A stretch of 59,734 nt of DNA, from assembly GCF_014650055.1 (NCBI RefSeq), contig NZ_BMUF01000023.1, forward strand, positions 1 through 59,734. The letters run 5' to 3'. Within the stretch, counting starts at the first letter, position 1, and each line of letters begins with the position of its first letter. Source of the stretch: Streptomyces malachitofuscus. GTDB lineage: Bacteria > Actinomycetota > Actinomycetes > Streptomycetales > Streptomycetaceae. This document shows positions 31,037-41,337 of the stretch, one piece after another. Position numbers and translations under genes: made by a program. The notes beneath the pieces are model-generated. The model ran no database searches and was not told where the DNA came from. It saw only the letters and a program-made list of their open reading frames with translations.

Positions 31037-31701
31037 CAAAATTCCGTCGTCGTCGTGTTCGTCGGGGGACCGTCGTCCGGGTCCGGGGCGTCCGGATCGA
31101 ACGACGGCACGCCTTCCTGTGTCTCGGCCTCGATCGCCTCCGCCTCCGGGAGGAAGGGCGCGAGTTCCGGGAGCTCGTCCAGACCGCGCAGGCCCATCCG
31201 CTCCAGGAAGTAGTTCGTCGTCGTGTACAGGATCGCACCTGTTTCGGGTTCCGTGCCCGCCTCCTCGATCAGACCGCGCTGCAGGAGGGTGCGCATCACA
31301 CCGTCGCAGTTGACTCCGCGGACGGCGGACACACGGCTGCGGCTGACCGGCTGCCGGTAGGCGACGACCGCGAGGGTCTCCAGGGCGGCCTGGGTGAGCC
31401 GGGCCTGCTGGCCGTCGAGGACGAAGCGCTCGACGGCCGCGGCGTACTCGGGGCGGGTGTAGAAGCGCCAGCCGCCCGCGACGAGCCGCAGCTCGAAGCC
31501 GCGGCCCTGGACGGTGTACTCGTCGGCGAGCGCGCGCAGCGCGTCGGCGACCTGGCGCTTGGGGCGCTCCAGGATCTTCGCCAGGTGTTCCTCGGTCGCG
31601 GGCTCGTCCACGACCATGAGGACCGCCTCCAGGGCGGGCCTGAGCTCGAGGTCCGCGACGGTGCGCAGCCCGGCGGGGGTCTCGGTGGTCTCCTCGCTCA
31701 C
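31036..31701 (-). CDS. scpB: SMC-Scp complex subunit ScpB
   Basis: 221-aa kleisin-associated winged-helix protein that binds ScpA as a dimer and with SMC compacts chromosomes. Two winged helices are seen (about residues 20-90: LEAVLMVVDEPATEEHLAKIL, and 105-175: LTQAALETLAVVAYRQPVSRSRVSAVRGVN) with the conserved GLIEEAGTEPETGAILYTTT end. The C-terminus is acidic and disordered. GTG 31701 overlaps scpA as GTGA. Role and family are clear; the tail is longer than in Bacillus. Confidence 0.93.
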   Translation of the reverse strand: MSEETTETPAGLRTVADLELRPALEAVLMVVDEPATEEHLAKILERPKRQVADALRALADEYTVQGRGFELRLVAGGWRFYTRPEYAAAVERFVLDGQQARLTQAALETLAVVAYRQPVSRSRVSAVRGVNCDGVMRTLLQRGLIEEAGTEPETGAILYTTTNYFLERMGLRGLDELPELAPFLPEAEAIEAETQEGVPSFDPDAPDPDDGPPTNTTTTEF

Positions 31702-33290
31702 GGCTTCCTCTCCTCCTGGGGCTGCTCGGGGGGCCTGTCGAACTCGTCGGTCACCGTCGGCGCGGTGTCCCCGTCCCCGCCGGTCCAGCGCACGGTCAGC
31801 TCGCCGAGCGCGGTCTCCTGATCGAGGGCGACGGCCTTCTCGCGGTACAGCTCCAGGAGGGCGAGGAACCGTGCCACGACGGTGAGCGTGTCGTCCGTGT
31901 CGGCGATCAGCTCCCGGAAGCCGGCCTCACCGAGCTCCTTGAGCCGCGCGATGACGATCCCGGCCTGTTCCTGCACGCTGACCAGCGGTGCGTGGATGTG
32001 GTCCACATACACCTGCGGCTTGGGCTTCGGCTGCATCGCCTTGACGGCGAGACGCGCGAAGCCCTCGGCGCCGATGCTGATGACGACCTCGGGCAGCAGC
32101 TCGGCGTGGTGCGGTTCGAGTCCGACGGTACGGGGGTAGCGCCGGGCCTCGTCGTCGAGCCGCCGGCTGAAGATGTCGGCGATCTGCTTGTAGGCGCGGT
32201 ACTGCAGCAGCCGTGCGAACAGCAGGTCGCGGGCCTCCAGCAGGGCGAGGTCGGCCTCGTCCTCGACCTCGGCGGCGGGCAGCAGCCGTGCTGCCTTGAG
32301 GTCGAGCAGCGTGGCGGCGACGACGAGGAACTCGGTCGTCTCGTCCAGGTCCCAGTCCGGCCCCATGGCACGGATGTACGCCATGAACTCGTCGGTCACC
32401 TTGGACAGGGCGACCTCGGTGACGTCCAGCTTGTGCTTGGCGATCAGCTGCAGCAGCAGATCGAACGGCCCTTCGAAGTTCGCGAGCCGAACCTTGAACC
32501 GCCCGTCGTCGCCATCGGCCTGCGCGCTCTCCGTCTCCTCGTCGACCGGGGAGGCGGCCACGACGGCGCCCTCGGCACCCGGCGCCTCCCCGGACAAGGC
32601 GGACGACACGCCCTCGACCGGCGGTGGCGTGGGGGAAGGGGGCGCAGGGACTTCTGCGACCAGGCCTGACGCACTCGCGGGGGCCCCAGCCCGTCGACCA
32701 GGGCCCAGGGTTCCGCCCGGGTTCCCGGAGGCCGCACCCGGTTGCCCGGCGTCGGCGGTTCCGGCCGCCTGCGGAGGCGCGGGGGTTCCCCCGCCCACGC
32801 CCGACACCTCCGCAGACGTCGCACCCGGCGCACCGGGGCCCATGGCTCCGGCCGCATCCACAGGAGCCGTGCCCGGCCGTTCGAGGCCGGCGGCTCCGGG
32901 CGGCCGGGACGGGGAGGTTCCCCCGCCTACGCCCGACGCCTCCTCAGACGTCGACCCCGGTGCACCGGGGCCCGTGGCTCCGGCCGCATCCACACGAGCC
33001 GTGCCCGGCCGTTCGAGGCCGGCGGCTCCGGGCGGCCGGGACGCGGAGGTTCCCCCGCCCACGCCCGACACCTCCGCAGACGTCGCACCCGGCGCACCGG
33101 GGCCCATGGCTCCGGCCGCATCCACAGGAGCCGTGCCCGGCTGATCGGTGTCGGGGGTCTCCGGGACCCCGGGCGGCTCGGGTGGGCCGGAGCCGGAGGC
33201 CGGGGTGTCCGGCGCCCCGCCCGGGCCCCGGCCCAGGGTGCGGCGCCGGGGCGGCCGGTCGCCGGGGGCGGGTGCGTCGTTCGAGGTCAT
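31698..33290 (-). CDS. scpA: Kleisin ScpA with long repetitive N-terminal extension
   Basis: 530-aa SMC-associated kleisin. The functional part, about residues 262-510, is normal: FKVRLANFEGPFDLLLQLI binds the SMC neck, DLDETTEFLVVAATLLDLKAARLLP is the central segment, and the C-terminal winged helix (about 460-510) binds the SMC cap. The first 260 residues, absent from standard ScpA (about 250 aa in all), are Pro/Gly/Ala-rich and include two and a half copies of a 44-residue repeat encoded by a 132-bp DNA repeat. ATG 33290 is used; the extension has normal Streptomyces codon bias, so it seems translated, but an internal start cannot be excluded. First gene of scpA-scpB-rluB. Confidence 0.9.
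   Translation of the reverse strand: MTSNDAPAPGDRPPRRRTLGRGPGGAPDTPASGSGPPEPPGVPETPDTDQPGTAPVDAAGAMGPGAPGATSAEVSGVGGGTSASRPPGAAGLERPGTARVDAAGATGPGAPGSTSEEASGVGGGTSPSRPPGAAGLERPGTAPVDAAGAMGPGAPGATSAEVSGVGGGTPAPPQAAGTADAGQPGAASGNPGGTLGPGRRAGAPASASGLVAEVPAPPSPTPPPVEGVSSALSGEAPGAEGAVVAASPVDEETESAQADGDDGRFKVRLANFEGPFDLLLQLIAKHKLDVTEVALSKVTDEFMAYIRAMGPDWDLDETTEFLVVAATLLDLKAARLLPAAEVEDEADLALLEARDLLFARLLQYRAYKQIADIFSRRLDDEARRYPRTVGLEPHHAELLPEVVISIGAEGFARLAVKAMQPKPKPQVYVDHIHAPLVSVQEQAGIVIARLKELGEAGFRELIADTDDTLTVVARFLALLELYREKAVALDQETALGELTVRWTGGDGDTAPTVTDEFDRPPEQPQEERKP
32783..33141 (-). repeat. 132-bp repeat in the scpA N-terminal extension
   Basis: Three copies of a 132-bp module (period 132, for example CAGACGTC starts at 32813, 32945 and 33077), the last one partial, each encoding a GPGAPGxTSxExSGVGGGT type segment. 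The copies differ at a few positions, so this is an old expansion compared with the 48-bp repeat at 17149. Confidence 0.85.
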
Positions 33291-33308
33291 GGCCTCCGCA
33301 GGCTACCG

Positions 33309-33860
33309 CTACCGTCCGCGGAGGCGTCGTACGAGGATGCTGGCGTCCCCCCGGCTCTCCAGGTCGGCGAGGACCACGGCGACCGCCTCACGGACGATCC
33401 GGCCGCGGTCGACGGCGAGACCGTGCTCGCCGCGCAGGACCAGACGCGCGTGCTCGAGGTCCATCAGCTCCTCGGCGGAGACGTACACGGTGATCTTCTC
33501 GTCGTGCCGCTCCCGGCCGCTGGGCCGCCGTGCCGCCGCTCGTCCCCGCTTGCGTGGTGCCGCGCCCTCCTGGGCCGCCTGACGCCGCGCGGAGCCCGAG
33601 GCGCCCCGGCTGCGGGACTCACCGGCGTCGGCCGGCTCCGCGTCCGCCGCGACATGCTCCGCGCCCTCGCCGTCGCCGCCCTGTGCGGGCACCGACTGCG
33701 GCGCGTCCTCCTGGGCGGCCGCGGCCGCGTCGCCCTCGCCCGCCGGAGCGGGAACCCGGGCGTCGCCGTTGGCGCGCCGGGGAGTGGACGCCTGGAGCGC
33801 CATCCCCCCTGTCGTACGGAAGAGTTCGTCGGCCCCCGGCAGACTCACTCGGCGTGACAC
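33309..33860 (-). CDS. Conserved hypothetical partner of ParA, possible ribbon-helix-helix protein
   Basis: 183-aa protein that starts 16 nt inside the end of the parA-like gene, so the two are coupled; GTG 33860 has GGAGG about 9 nt upstream. The N-terminal 110 residues are Ala/Glu/Arg-rich and disordered. The C-terminal 65 residues (KITVYVSAEELMDLEHARLVLRG, VDRGRIVREAVAVVLADLES) look like a ribbon-helix-helix or small ParB-like DNA-binding domain: a short strand followed by two helices. This would make a ParA-CBP pair in the style of small plasmid ParA/ParG systems. It sits between parA and scpA. Confidence 0.65.
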   Translation of the reverse strand: MSRRVSLPGADELFRTTGGMALQASTPRRANGDARVPAPAGEGDAAAAAQEDAPQSVPAQGGDGEGAEHVAADAEPADAGESRSRGASGSARRQAAQEGAAPRKRGRAAARRPSGRERHDEKITVYVSAEELMDLEHARLVLRGEHGLAVDRGRIVREAVAVVLADLESRGDASILVRRLRGR

Positions 33861-35023
33861 CGGGCGAGCACCTCCCTGGCGAGCTGGCGGTAGGCGGCGG
33901 CACCGACGGAGTTGGACGCGTACGTGGTGATCGGCTCACCGGCGACCGTGGTCTCCGGGAAGCGGACCGTGCGCCCGATGACCGTGTGGTAGACGTGGTC
34001 GTCGAACGCCTCGACCACCCGCGCGAGCACCTCACGGCTGTGCACCGTGCGCGAGTCGTACATGGTGGCGAGGATGCCGTCGAGCTCCAGGTCGGGGTTG
34101 AGGCGCTCCTGGACCTTCTCGATGGTCTCGGTCAGCAGCGCCACCCCGCGCAGCGCGAAGAACTCGCACTCCAGCGGCACGATCACCTTGTGCGCGGCGG
34201 TCAGCGCGTTGACCGTGAGCAGGCCGAGCGAGGGCTGGCAGTCGATCACGATGTAGTCGTAGTCGTCCATCAGCGGCTTCAACGCCCGCTGCAGCGTGGA
34301 CTCGCGCGCGACCTCGCTCACCAGCTGCACCTCGGCCGCCGACAGGTCGATGTTGCTGGGCAGCAGGTCCATGTTGGGGACCGCGGTCTTCAGCAGCACC
34401 TCGTCGGCCGCCATGCCCCGCTCCATGAGCAGGTTGTAGACGGTGAGGTCGAGTTCCATCGGGTTGACGCCGAGGCCGACCGACAGCGCGCCCTGCGGGT
34501 CGAAGTCGACGAGCAGCACCCGGCGTCCGTACTCCGCGAGCGCGGCACCCAGGTTGATGGTCGACGTGGTCTTGCCGACGCCGCCCTTCTGGTTGCACAT
34601 CGCGATGATCTTCGCGGGGCCGTGGTCGGTCAGCGGGCCCGGGATCGGGAAGTACGGCAGCGGGCGTCCGGTCGGACCGATGCGCTCACGGCGCTGGCGC
34701 GCCGCGTCGGGCGCGAGCGTGGCCGCGTACTCGGGATCCGGCTCGTACTCGGCGTCGGGATCGTAGAAGTGCCCCTCGGGCAGTTCGTCGTAGTCGGCGA
34801 GATGGTTGTGGGGCGCGCCACTTCCGTCGCCGGCCATGGCGTTCACGTGATGGCCATCCATGCTCTGGTGTGCTGGGTGAGTCACCCCAGGAGTCCGGTG
34901 ACTCTGGTGGGCTGCGAAGGTGCGCACAGCGACGGAGCCGACAGCAGCGAATCCCGCGGACCCCTGGCCCGGCGCAGGCATTCCTGGTTGACCACCCCCG
35001 GGAGTAAATGTCGACTCATTCAC
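33845..35023 (-). CDS. ParA family ATPase (Soj-like) with N-terminal extension
   Basis: 392-aa deviant Walker ATPase. The Walker A KGGVGKTTSTINLG lies at about residues 146-159, with DFDPQGALSVGLG, the Walker B-like VIDCQPSLGLLTVNAL and the conserved C-terminal RTVRFPETTVAGEPIT typical of chromosomal ParA/Soj. The first 135 residues are a disordered His/Pro/acidic extension. It is a paralogue of the chromosomal parA near oriC; its position with scpA and scpB and with a probable RHH partner suggests a second segregation or cargo-positioning system. GTG 35023 has AGGAGG at 11 nt, a rather long spacing. Confidence 0.88.
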   Translation of the reverse strand: MNESTFTPGGGQPGMPAPGQGSAGFAAVGSVAVRTFAAHQSHRTPGVTHPAHQSMDGHHVNAMAGDGSGAPHNHLADYDELPEGHFYDPDAEYEPDPEYAATLAPDAARQRRERIGPTGRPLPYFPIPGPLTDHGPAKIIAMCNQKGGVGKTTSTINLGAALAEYGRRVLLVDFDPQGALSVGLGVNPMELDLTVYNLLMERGMAADEVLLKTAVPNMDLLPSNIDLSAAEVQLVSEVARESTLQRALKPLMDDYDYIVIDCQPSLGLLTVNALTAAHKVIVPLECEFFALRGVALLTETIEKVQERLNPDLELDGILATMYDSRTVHSREVLARVVEAFDDHVYHTVIGRTVRFPETTVAGEPITTYASNSVGAAAYRQLAREVLARCHAE

Positions 35024-35393
35024 AAGTCGTCTTACCTCCTTGGTGACCAGGAAACTTCTAGACAGGTCAGCGTGGCACCATGCCGACGATTGGCGACTCT
35101 ATGGCGTGTCGGCCGTCCGCAGCAACACAATCCGCCGGACCCGGCCCGATGTGTCGGCAATGAAACATCCCTCTGTCAAGGGCGTACGGCCGTCGCACGG
35201 CAGGTTTCACGGGTGTGCGAATCGGTAGAAGGGTTACGTTCGAGGCGAGTTGTCCAGTAATCAAGAAGTGACCATACACACATCCGGCCGGACCTTGTCG
35301 GGCAAGGTCCGGCCGGGTACGCGCCGTTGACGACCCGAGTTGACGTGTCGCCTTTACTGGTCGGTGACTTGGTCGACTTACCGCCCGGGCGGG
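35024..35393. other. 370-bp intergenic region between parA-like gene and ald
   Basis: Carries the ald terminator (35284-35316) and the parA promoter. For parA a TTGCTG (35125 to 35120 on the minus strand) and TAGAGT (35101 to 35096) with 18-nt spacing are a plausible sigma-HrdB type promoter. No gene was seen. Confidence 0.5.
35284..35316 (-). terminator. Terminator of ald
   Basis: Perfect 14-bp inverted repeat (35284-35297 and 35303-35316), loop TCGGG, 80 nt downstream of the ald stop. Confidence 0.75.
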
Positions 35394-36509
35394 TCAGCCG
35401 AGCAGCGAGGCGAGCTCGACGTGCTCCAGGCCGTGCGCCTCGGCGACCTCCCGGTAAACGACCTTGCCGTCATGCGTGTTGAGGCCCTTGGCGAGCGCCG
35501 GGTCGCGGCGCAGCGCGTCCGCCCAGCCCCGGTTGGCGAGTTCCACGATGTACGGCAGCGTCGCGTTGGTCAGCGCGTAGGTGGAGGTGTTGGGCACCGC
35601 GCCGGGCATGTTGGCGACGCAGTAGAACACCGACTCGTGCACCTTGAAGGTCGGTTCGGCGTGCGTGGTCGGGTGGGAGTCCTCGAAGCAGCCGCCCTGG
35701 TCGATCGCGATGTCGACAAGGACACTTCCGGCCTTCATCCGCGAGACCAGCTCGTTGGTGACGAGCTTCGGGGCCTTGGCACCGGGGACGAGCACCGCAC
35801 CGATCACGAGGTCGGCCTCCAGGCAGGCCTTCTCCAGCTCGAAGGCGTTGGAGACGACGGTCTGGATCTTCGTGCCGAAGACCTTGTCGGCCTCCTTGAG
35901 CTTGTTGATGTCCTTGTCGAGCAGGGTCACGTGGAAGCCCATGCCGATGGCGATCTGCGCGGCGTTCCAGCCGGAGACGCCGCCACCGATGACGACGGCC
36001 TTGCCGGCCAGCACGCCGGGGACACCGCCGGGGAGCACACCGCGGCCGCCGTGGGCGCGCATCAGGTGGTAGGCGCCGACCTGGGTGGAGAGCCGGCCCG
36101 CGACCTCGGACATCGGGGCGAGCAGCGGCAGCGCTCGGCTGGGCAGCTCGACGGTCTCGTAGGCGATCGCGGTGGTGCCGGACTCCAGGAGGGCGTCCGT
36201 GCACTCCTTGGACGCCGCCAGGTGCAGGTAGGTGAAGAGGGTCTGGTCCTTGCGCAGGCGGTGGTACTCCTCCGCGATGGGCTCCTTGACCTTCAGCAGC
36301 AGGTCGGCGGCGGCCCAGACCTCGTCGGCGGTGTCCAGGATCTGCCCGCCCGCGGCGATGTACTCGCCGTCCGGGATCGAAGAGCCGACGCCGGCGCCGC
36401 GCTCGATGACGACCTGGTGGCCGTGGCGCACGAGCTCGTGCACGCCGGCGGGGGTGATGGCCACCCGGAACTCGTTGTTCTTGACCTCGCGGGGGATGCC
36501 GACCTTCAC
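35394..36509 (-). CDS. ald: Alanine dehydrogenase
   Basis: 371-aa NAD enzyme that oxidises L-alanine to pyruvate and ammonia, or reverses it. The start KVGIPREVKNNEFRVAITPAGVHEL, the QGGCFEDSHPTTHAEPTF region and the Rossmann segment AVVIGGGVSGWNAAQIA are family-diagnostic, with Lys and His catalytic residues in YLHLAASKE context. GTG 36509 matches the normal N-terminus and has AAGGA 11 nt upstream; a GTG at 36518 in frame has only 2 nt spacing to the same site. The promoter region contains an inverted repeat (36534-36561), perhaps the site of an Lrp/AldR-type regulator; in Streptomyces ald is induced by alanine and in differentiation. Confidence 0.93.
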   Translation of the reverse strand: MKVGIPREVKNNEFRVAITPAGVHELVRHGHQVVIERGAGVGSSIPDGEYIAAGGQILDTADEVWAAADLLLKVKEPIAEEYHRLRKDQTLFTYLHLAASKECTDALLESGTTAIAYETVELPSRALPLLAPMSEVAGRLSTQVGAYHLMRAHGGRGVLPGGVPGVLAGKAVVIGGGVSGWNAAQIAIGMGFHVTLLDKDINKLKEADKVFGTKIQTVVSNAFELEKACLEADLVIGAVLVPGAKAPKLVTNELVSRMKAGSVLVDIAIDQGGCFEDSHPTTHAEPTFKVHESVFYCVANMPGAVPNTSTYALTNATLPYIVELANRGWADALRRDPALAKGLNTHDGKVVYREVAEAHGLEHVELASLLG

Positions 36510-36533
36510 GTCGATCACGGTCCTTGGCTCAGA

Positions 36534-36561
36534 GGGTATGGGGATATCACTACACATACCC
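36534..36561 (-). promoter_or_regulatory. Inverted repeat in the ald promoter
   Basis: GGGTATG (36534-36540) and CATACCC (36555-36561), 14-nt spacer, 25 to 52 nt upstream of the start codon. A TACCCT -10-like box on the minus strand overlaps it. Position and symmetry suit a dimeric repressor or activator of alanine metabolism. Confidence 0.5.
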
Positions 36562-36654
36562 GGGCACGCACGGGCACACCGGGAGAGACCGCAGAAGATG
36601 GTGCGGCAGAGCCAGTCTAATGAAGGCGTTCCCGCTGTCTAGCCTTCCATTGCA

Positions 36655-38712
36655 TCAATCTTCAGCGGATGCGCTACGGATTTCGCAGGCGTTATCGTCA
36701 TGTTCCGCTTCGGAGTCGTCTTCCGGGGCCTCCTCGGCGAGCATCCGCTCGGCCGCTCCCCGGTGCAGCGCGGCCGACGCGGGGTCGCCGAGGTGCTCGA
36801 AGGAGTCGGCGAGCCGCAGGTGCAGCGCGGCCTGCAGACGGGTGTCCTCGGCCCGCCGCGCCCACTCCACGGCCTCCCTGCAGGTACGCAGCGACTCGTC
36901 GAGCCGGCCCGCGTACTCCTGCACCCGGGCCAGTTCGCTCAGGGCCCGCGCCTGTGCGGCGACGTCCCCGTTCCTGCGGTGCCCGGCGACCGCCGCGCGC
37001 CAGTTGCGCAGCGCCTCGCCGTAGCGGCCGGCGTAGGTGTGGGCGGCGCCGATCCGTCCGTAGAGCCGGGCGGCCTCCGGGCGCTCGCCCCGGGCGAGCC
37101 GCTCGGTCAGGGCCCGGCCGAACCAGTCCGCGGCCCGGTCGTAGTCCCCGAGCTCGAGATGCGCGCCGCCTACGGATTCCATCGCGCGGCCGGTCGCGTA
37201 CGGGTCGTTCGCCTCGCGTCCGGCGTCCAGCGCGGCCCGGTAGCGCGCCAGGGCGTCCGCCGTACGGCCGGTGTGGGCGTCGAGGTCGCCGAGGTTCAGC
37301 AGGGCGGCGGCCCGCTCCCGGGGCAGCCCCCGGCGCTCGGCGACGTCGAGGACCAGTCCGTGGATGTCGTACAGGTCGCTCGCGGCGGCCTGGGTACCGA
37401 AGTGGGCGACCAGGGCGCGCACCAGCTGGGACATCAGCCGCCGGGCCAGGGTGTCCAGCTCCCCGTCGGCGACCGCGAGCCGGGCGGCGGCCAGGAGGGC
37501 GGGCCGGCGCAGGCGCAGCCAGTCGGCGGCGGCCCGGGGGCTGGGGAAGCGCAGGGCGCGCGGCATGCCGAGGAGCTTCTCGTGGGCCTGGGGGCTGTCG
37601 GTCTCGGTGATCGCCCTGCACGACTGCAGCAGCCGTACGGTCCGCTCCAGCATGCGGGCGCGGGCCAGCTGGAGCTCGCCGGGCCGCTCGTGGGCCTGGG
37701 CGAGGTCGTGCAGCACGGGGTGCAGACAGCAGGGCACGCGGTACTGCGGCAGGGCGGTACCCACCGAGTGCAGCAGCCCGTGGGCGGCGAAGCCGTCGAG
37801 AGTGGTGCGGGCGGCCTCCACGGAGCAGCCGGCCAGCGCGGCGGCGGTGTGCGGGTCGGTGAGGCCCCCAGGGGCGAGGGCGAGCAGGCGCAGCATCCGG
37901 GCGGCGGCCGCGGGCAGGGAGTCGTGCACCAGCCGGGCGACACGGCCGACGACGGTGCCCTGGCCGGTGTCCGTGTGCAGCTGCTTGGCGAGGTCGGCGA
38001 CGGCGGCCTGGGGGCGGGCGGCGAGCCAGCCCCCGGCCAGCACCAGGGCGGCCGGCTGGCCCTGGCACTGCTCGGCGAGCCGTTCGGCGGCCCGGGGGTC
38101 GACGGTGATGCGCACCGATCCGGTGAACCGGGACAGCAGCTCCACCCCGGACTTGGTGTCGAGGCCGCCGAGGGTGCAGGGGCGGACGTCGGCGATGCCG
38201 GTGAGGGGCCCCGGGGAGACGGTGACGGCCAGGCAGTCCGGGTTGTCCGGAAGCAGAGCGTCGACCTGCTCGGCGTCGGCCGCGTCGTCCAGCAGGAGCA
38301 GCGCCCGGCGGCCGGCCAGGGCGGTGCGCAGCGCCTCGGTGAGATCGTCCTCGGGGGCCCCGGCGGGGGCCGGCTCCTCCAGTGCGCCGAGCAGCTCGCG
38401 CGCGGCGCGCCCGACGGGCACGCGCGTGCCGTCCGGTTCGCTCAGGCGTGTGCGCAGTACCCCGCCGGGGTAGCGGTCGGCGACCTGGCGGACGAGCTCC
38501 TCGGCGAGGGCCGTCCGGCCGGAACCGGGCCGGCCCGCGACGAGCAGCACGCGCGCGCGGGGTGCCTTGCGGCCGGAGAGGGTGTCCAGTCCGGCGCGCT
38601 CGATGTCGGCGCGCAGCTCCTTCAACTCCCTGGCACGGCCCAGGAATCGGCCTTCCGGGGCAGCGTCCCGAGGGGACCGCACACCGTCCGGGTCCACCGC
38701 CTGATCCGTCAC
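36655..38712 (-). CDS. AfsR-like STAND ATPase with TPR repeats, no DNA-binding domain
   Basis: 685-aa protein with an NB-ARC-like ATPase and TPR repeats, related to the C-terminal part of AfsR/SARP regulators. The P-loop is VAGRPGSGRTAL (about residues 54-66), the Walker B ALLLLDDAAD (about 135-145), and an NB-ARC helical part and a winged helix (about 260-330) follow; TPR-like helical hairpins begin near 470 and run to 665 (ALLNLGDLDAHTGRTADALARYRAAL). The P-loop lysine is replaced by arginine, as in other AfsR-like sequences. The SARP DNA-binding domain is missing, so it may act as a signalling ATPase or adaptor. GTG 38712 has GGGAG. It stands alone, with the minus-strand ald downstream. 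Confidence 0.83.
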   Translation of the reverse strand: MTDQAVDPDGVRSPRDAAPEGRFLGRARELKELRADIERAGLDTLSGRKAPRARVLLVAGRPGSGRTALAEELVRQVADRYPGGVLRTRLSEPDGTRVPVGRAARELLGALEEPAPAGAPEDDLTEALRTALAGRRALLLLDDAADAEQVDALLPDNPDCLAVTVSPGPLTGIADVRPCTLGGLDTKSGVELLSRFTGSVRITVDPRAAERLAEQCQGQPAALVLAGGWLAARPQAAVADLAKQLHTDTGQGTVVGRVARLVHDSLPAAAARMLRLLALAPGGLTDPHTAAALAGCSVEAARTTLDGFAAHGLLHSVGTALPQYRVPCCLHPVLHDLAQAHERPGELQLARARMLERTVRLLQSCRAITETDSPQAHEKLLGMPRALRFPSPRAAADWLRLRRPALLAAARLAVADGELDTLARRLMSQLVRALVAHFGTQAAASDLYDIHGLVLDVAERRGLPRERAAALLNLGDLDAHTGRTADALARYRAALDAGREANDPYATGRAMESVGGAHLELGDYDRAADWFGRALTERLARGERPEAARLYGRIGAAHTYAGRYGEALRNWRAAVAGHRRNGDVAAQARALSELARVQEYAGRLDESLRTCREAVEWARRAEDTRLQAALHLRLADSFEHLGDPASAALHRGAAERMLAEEAPEDDSEAEHDDNACEIRSASAED

Positions 38713-38932
38713 GGGCCACACTCCCGTCCCACCGCACGCGCCGGCCCGCCGGGTCTTCCGGATCGGGCGTTTTTCGAAGCCTAGTTCACGCTCTGCGACG
38801 TTCCGTGAGGAGCGCGGCGCCGGAGGCAAGACTCCCCCGATCGGATCAACAGATCGTCAGACCAACGGCTCAGCGGTGCCGGTCAACGGGGTGCGGGACG
38901 GTGGACGGCGCGACGCGGCGCCGCCGTCGGCG

Positions 38933-39559
38933 TCACACCTCGAACGGCCGCGCCGGCCACGGTGCCTGCGCCGGGCGCAGCGCGTCGAGGCCGTCACCGG
39001 TCCGCGCGGCGACGAGTGAAAGGACGCCCACCACCAGACAGTTGTTGTGCAGCTCGCCGGCCAGCACCCCGCGCACCAGCTCCGCGACGGGGACCCGGGC
39101 CAGCTCCATGTCCGCTTCCTCGTCCTCGACCTCGAACCGGTCGCCCTCGGCCTCCGACAGCCCCCGCGCGAGGAAGATCCGTACGGCCTCGTCGCAGCCG
39201 CCGGGCGTGGTGTAGACGTCGGTCATCACCCGCCAGTCCTCCGCCTTGACGTGCGCCTCCTCGTACAGCTCCCGCTGCGCGGCGTGCAGCGGGTTCTCAC
39301 CGACGACGTCGAGCAGGCCGGCCGGGATCTCCCACAGCTTCTGGCGCACCGGGTGCCGGTACTGGCGCAGCACCACGACCCGGTCGGCGTCGTCGAGGGC
39401 GAGGACGGCCACGGACCCGGGGTGGACCTGGTAGTCGCGGTGGACCACGGTGCCGCCGGGCATCACGACGTCGTCCGTGCGGACGGAGGTCTTGTTGCCC
39501 ACGAACGGGGTCGCGGTCCCGCGGATCTCCCACTCTTCCGGGGTGTCCTTGATCGTCAT
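38933..39559 (-). CDS. ADP-ribose pyrophosphatase, Nudix hydrolase
   Basis: 208-aa Nudix enzyme that splits ADP-ribose to AMP and ribose 5-phosphate. The box reads AGLLDVVGENPLHAAQRELYEEAHV, shown in two parts here: AGLLDVVGENPLHAAQ and RELYEEAHV. It has one extra residue before the first glutamate and H instead of the last glycine, as in the mycobacterial ADPRase Rv1700. The N-terminal domain (about 1-60) swaps in dimers of this class. ATG 39559 is preceded by AAGGACAGGC. It is separated from pyrG by a strong terminator. NUDIX next to pyrG is conserved in actinobacteria. Confidence 0.88.
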   Translation of the reverse strand: MTIKDTPEEWEIRGTATPFVGNKTSVRTDDVVMPGGTVVHRDYQVHPGSVAVLALDDADRVVVLRQYRHPVRQKLWEIPAGLLDVVGENPLHAAQRELYEEAHVKAEDWRVMTDVYTTPGGCDEAVRIFLARGLSEAEGDRFEVEDEEADMELARVPVAELVRGVLAGELHNNCLVVGVLSLVAARTGDGLDALRPAQAPWPARPFEV

Positions 39560-39604
39560 GCCTGTCCTTCCCGACGTACAGCGGTCGTGCGCGTGCCCTG
39601 CGTG

Positions 39605-39650
39605 AAAAAAGCAGCCGGGGTGCGCCACCTTTGAAGGTTCGCACCCCGGC
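39605..39650 (-). terminator. Rho-independent terminator of pyrG
   Basis: 11-bp perfect arms (39614-39624 and 39640-39650) with a T6 run on the minus strand (39610 to 39605). It lies between pyrG and the NUDIX gene, so these two are transcribed separately or by readthrough. Confidence 0.85.
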
Positions 39651-39669
39651 AACCGTACAACTGGGTGTG

Positions 39670-41337
<1,668 letters not shown>

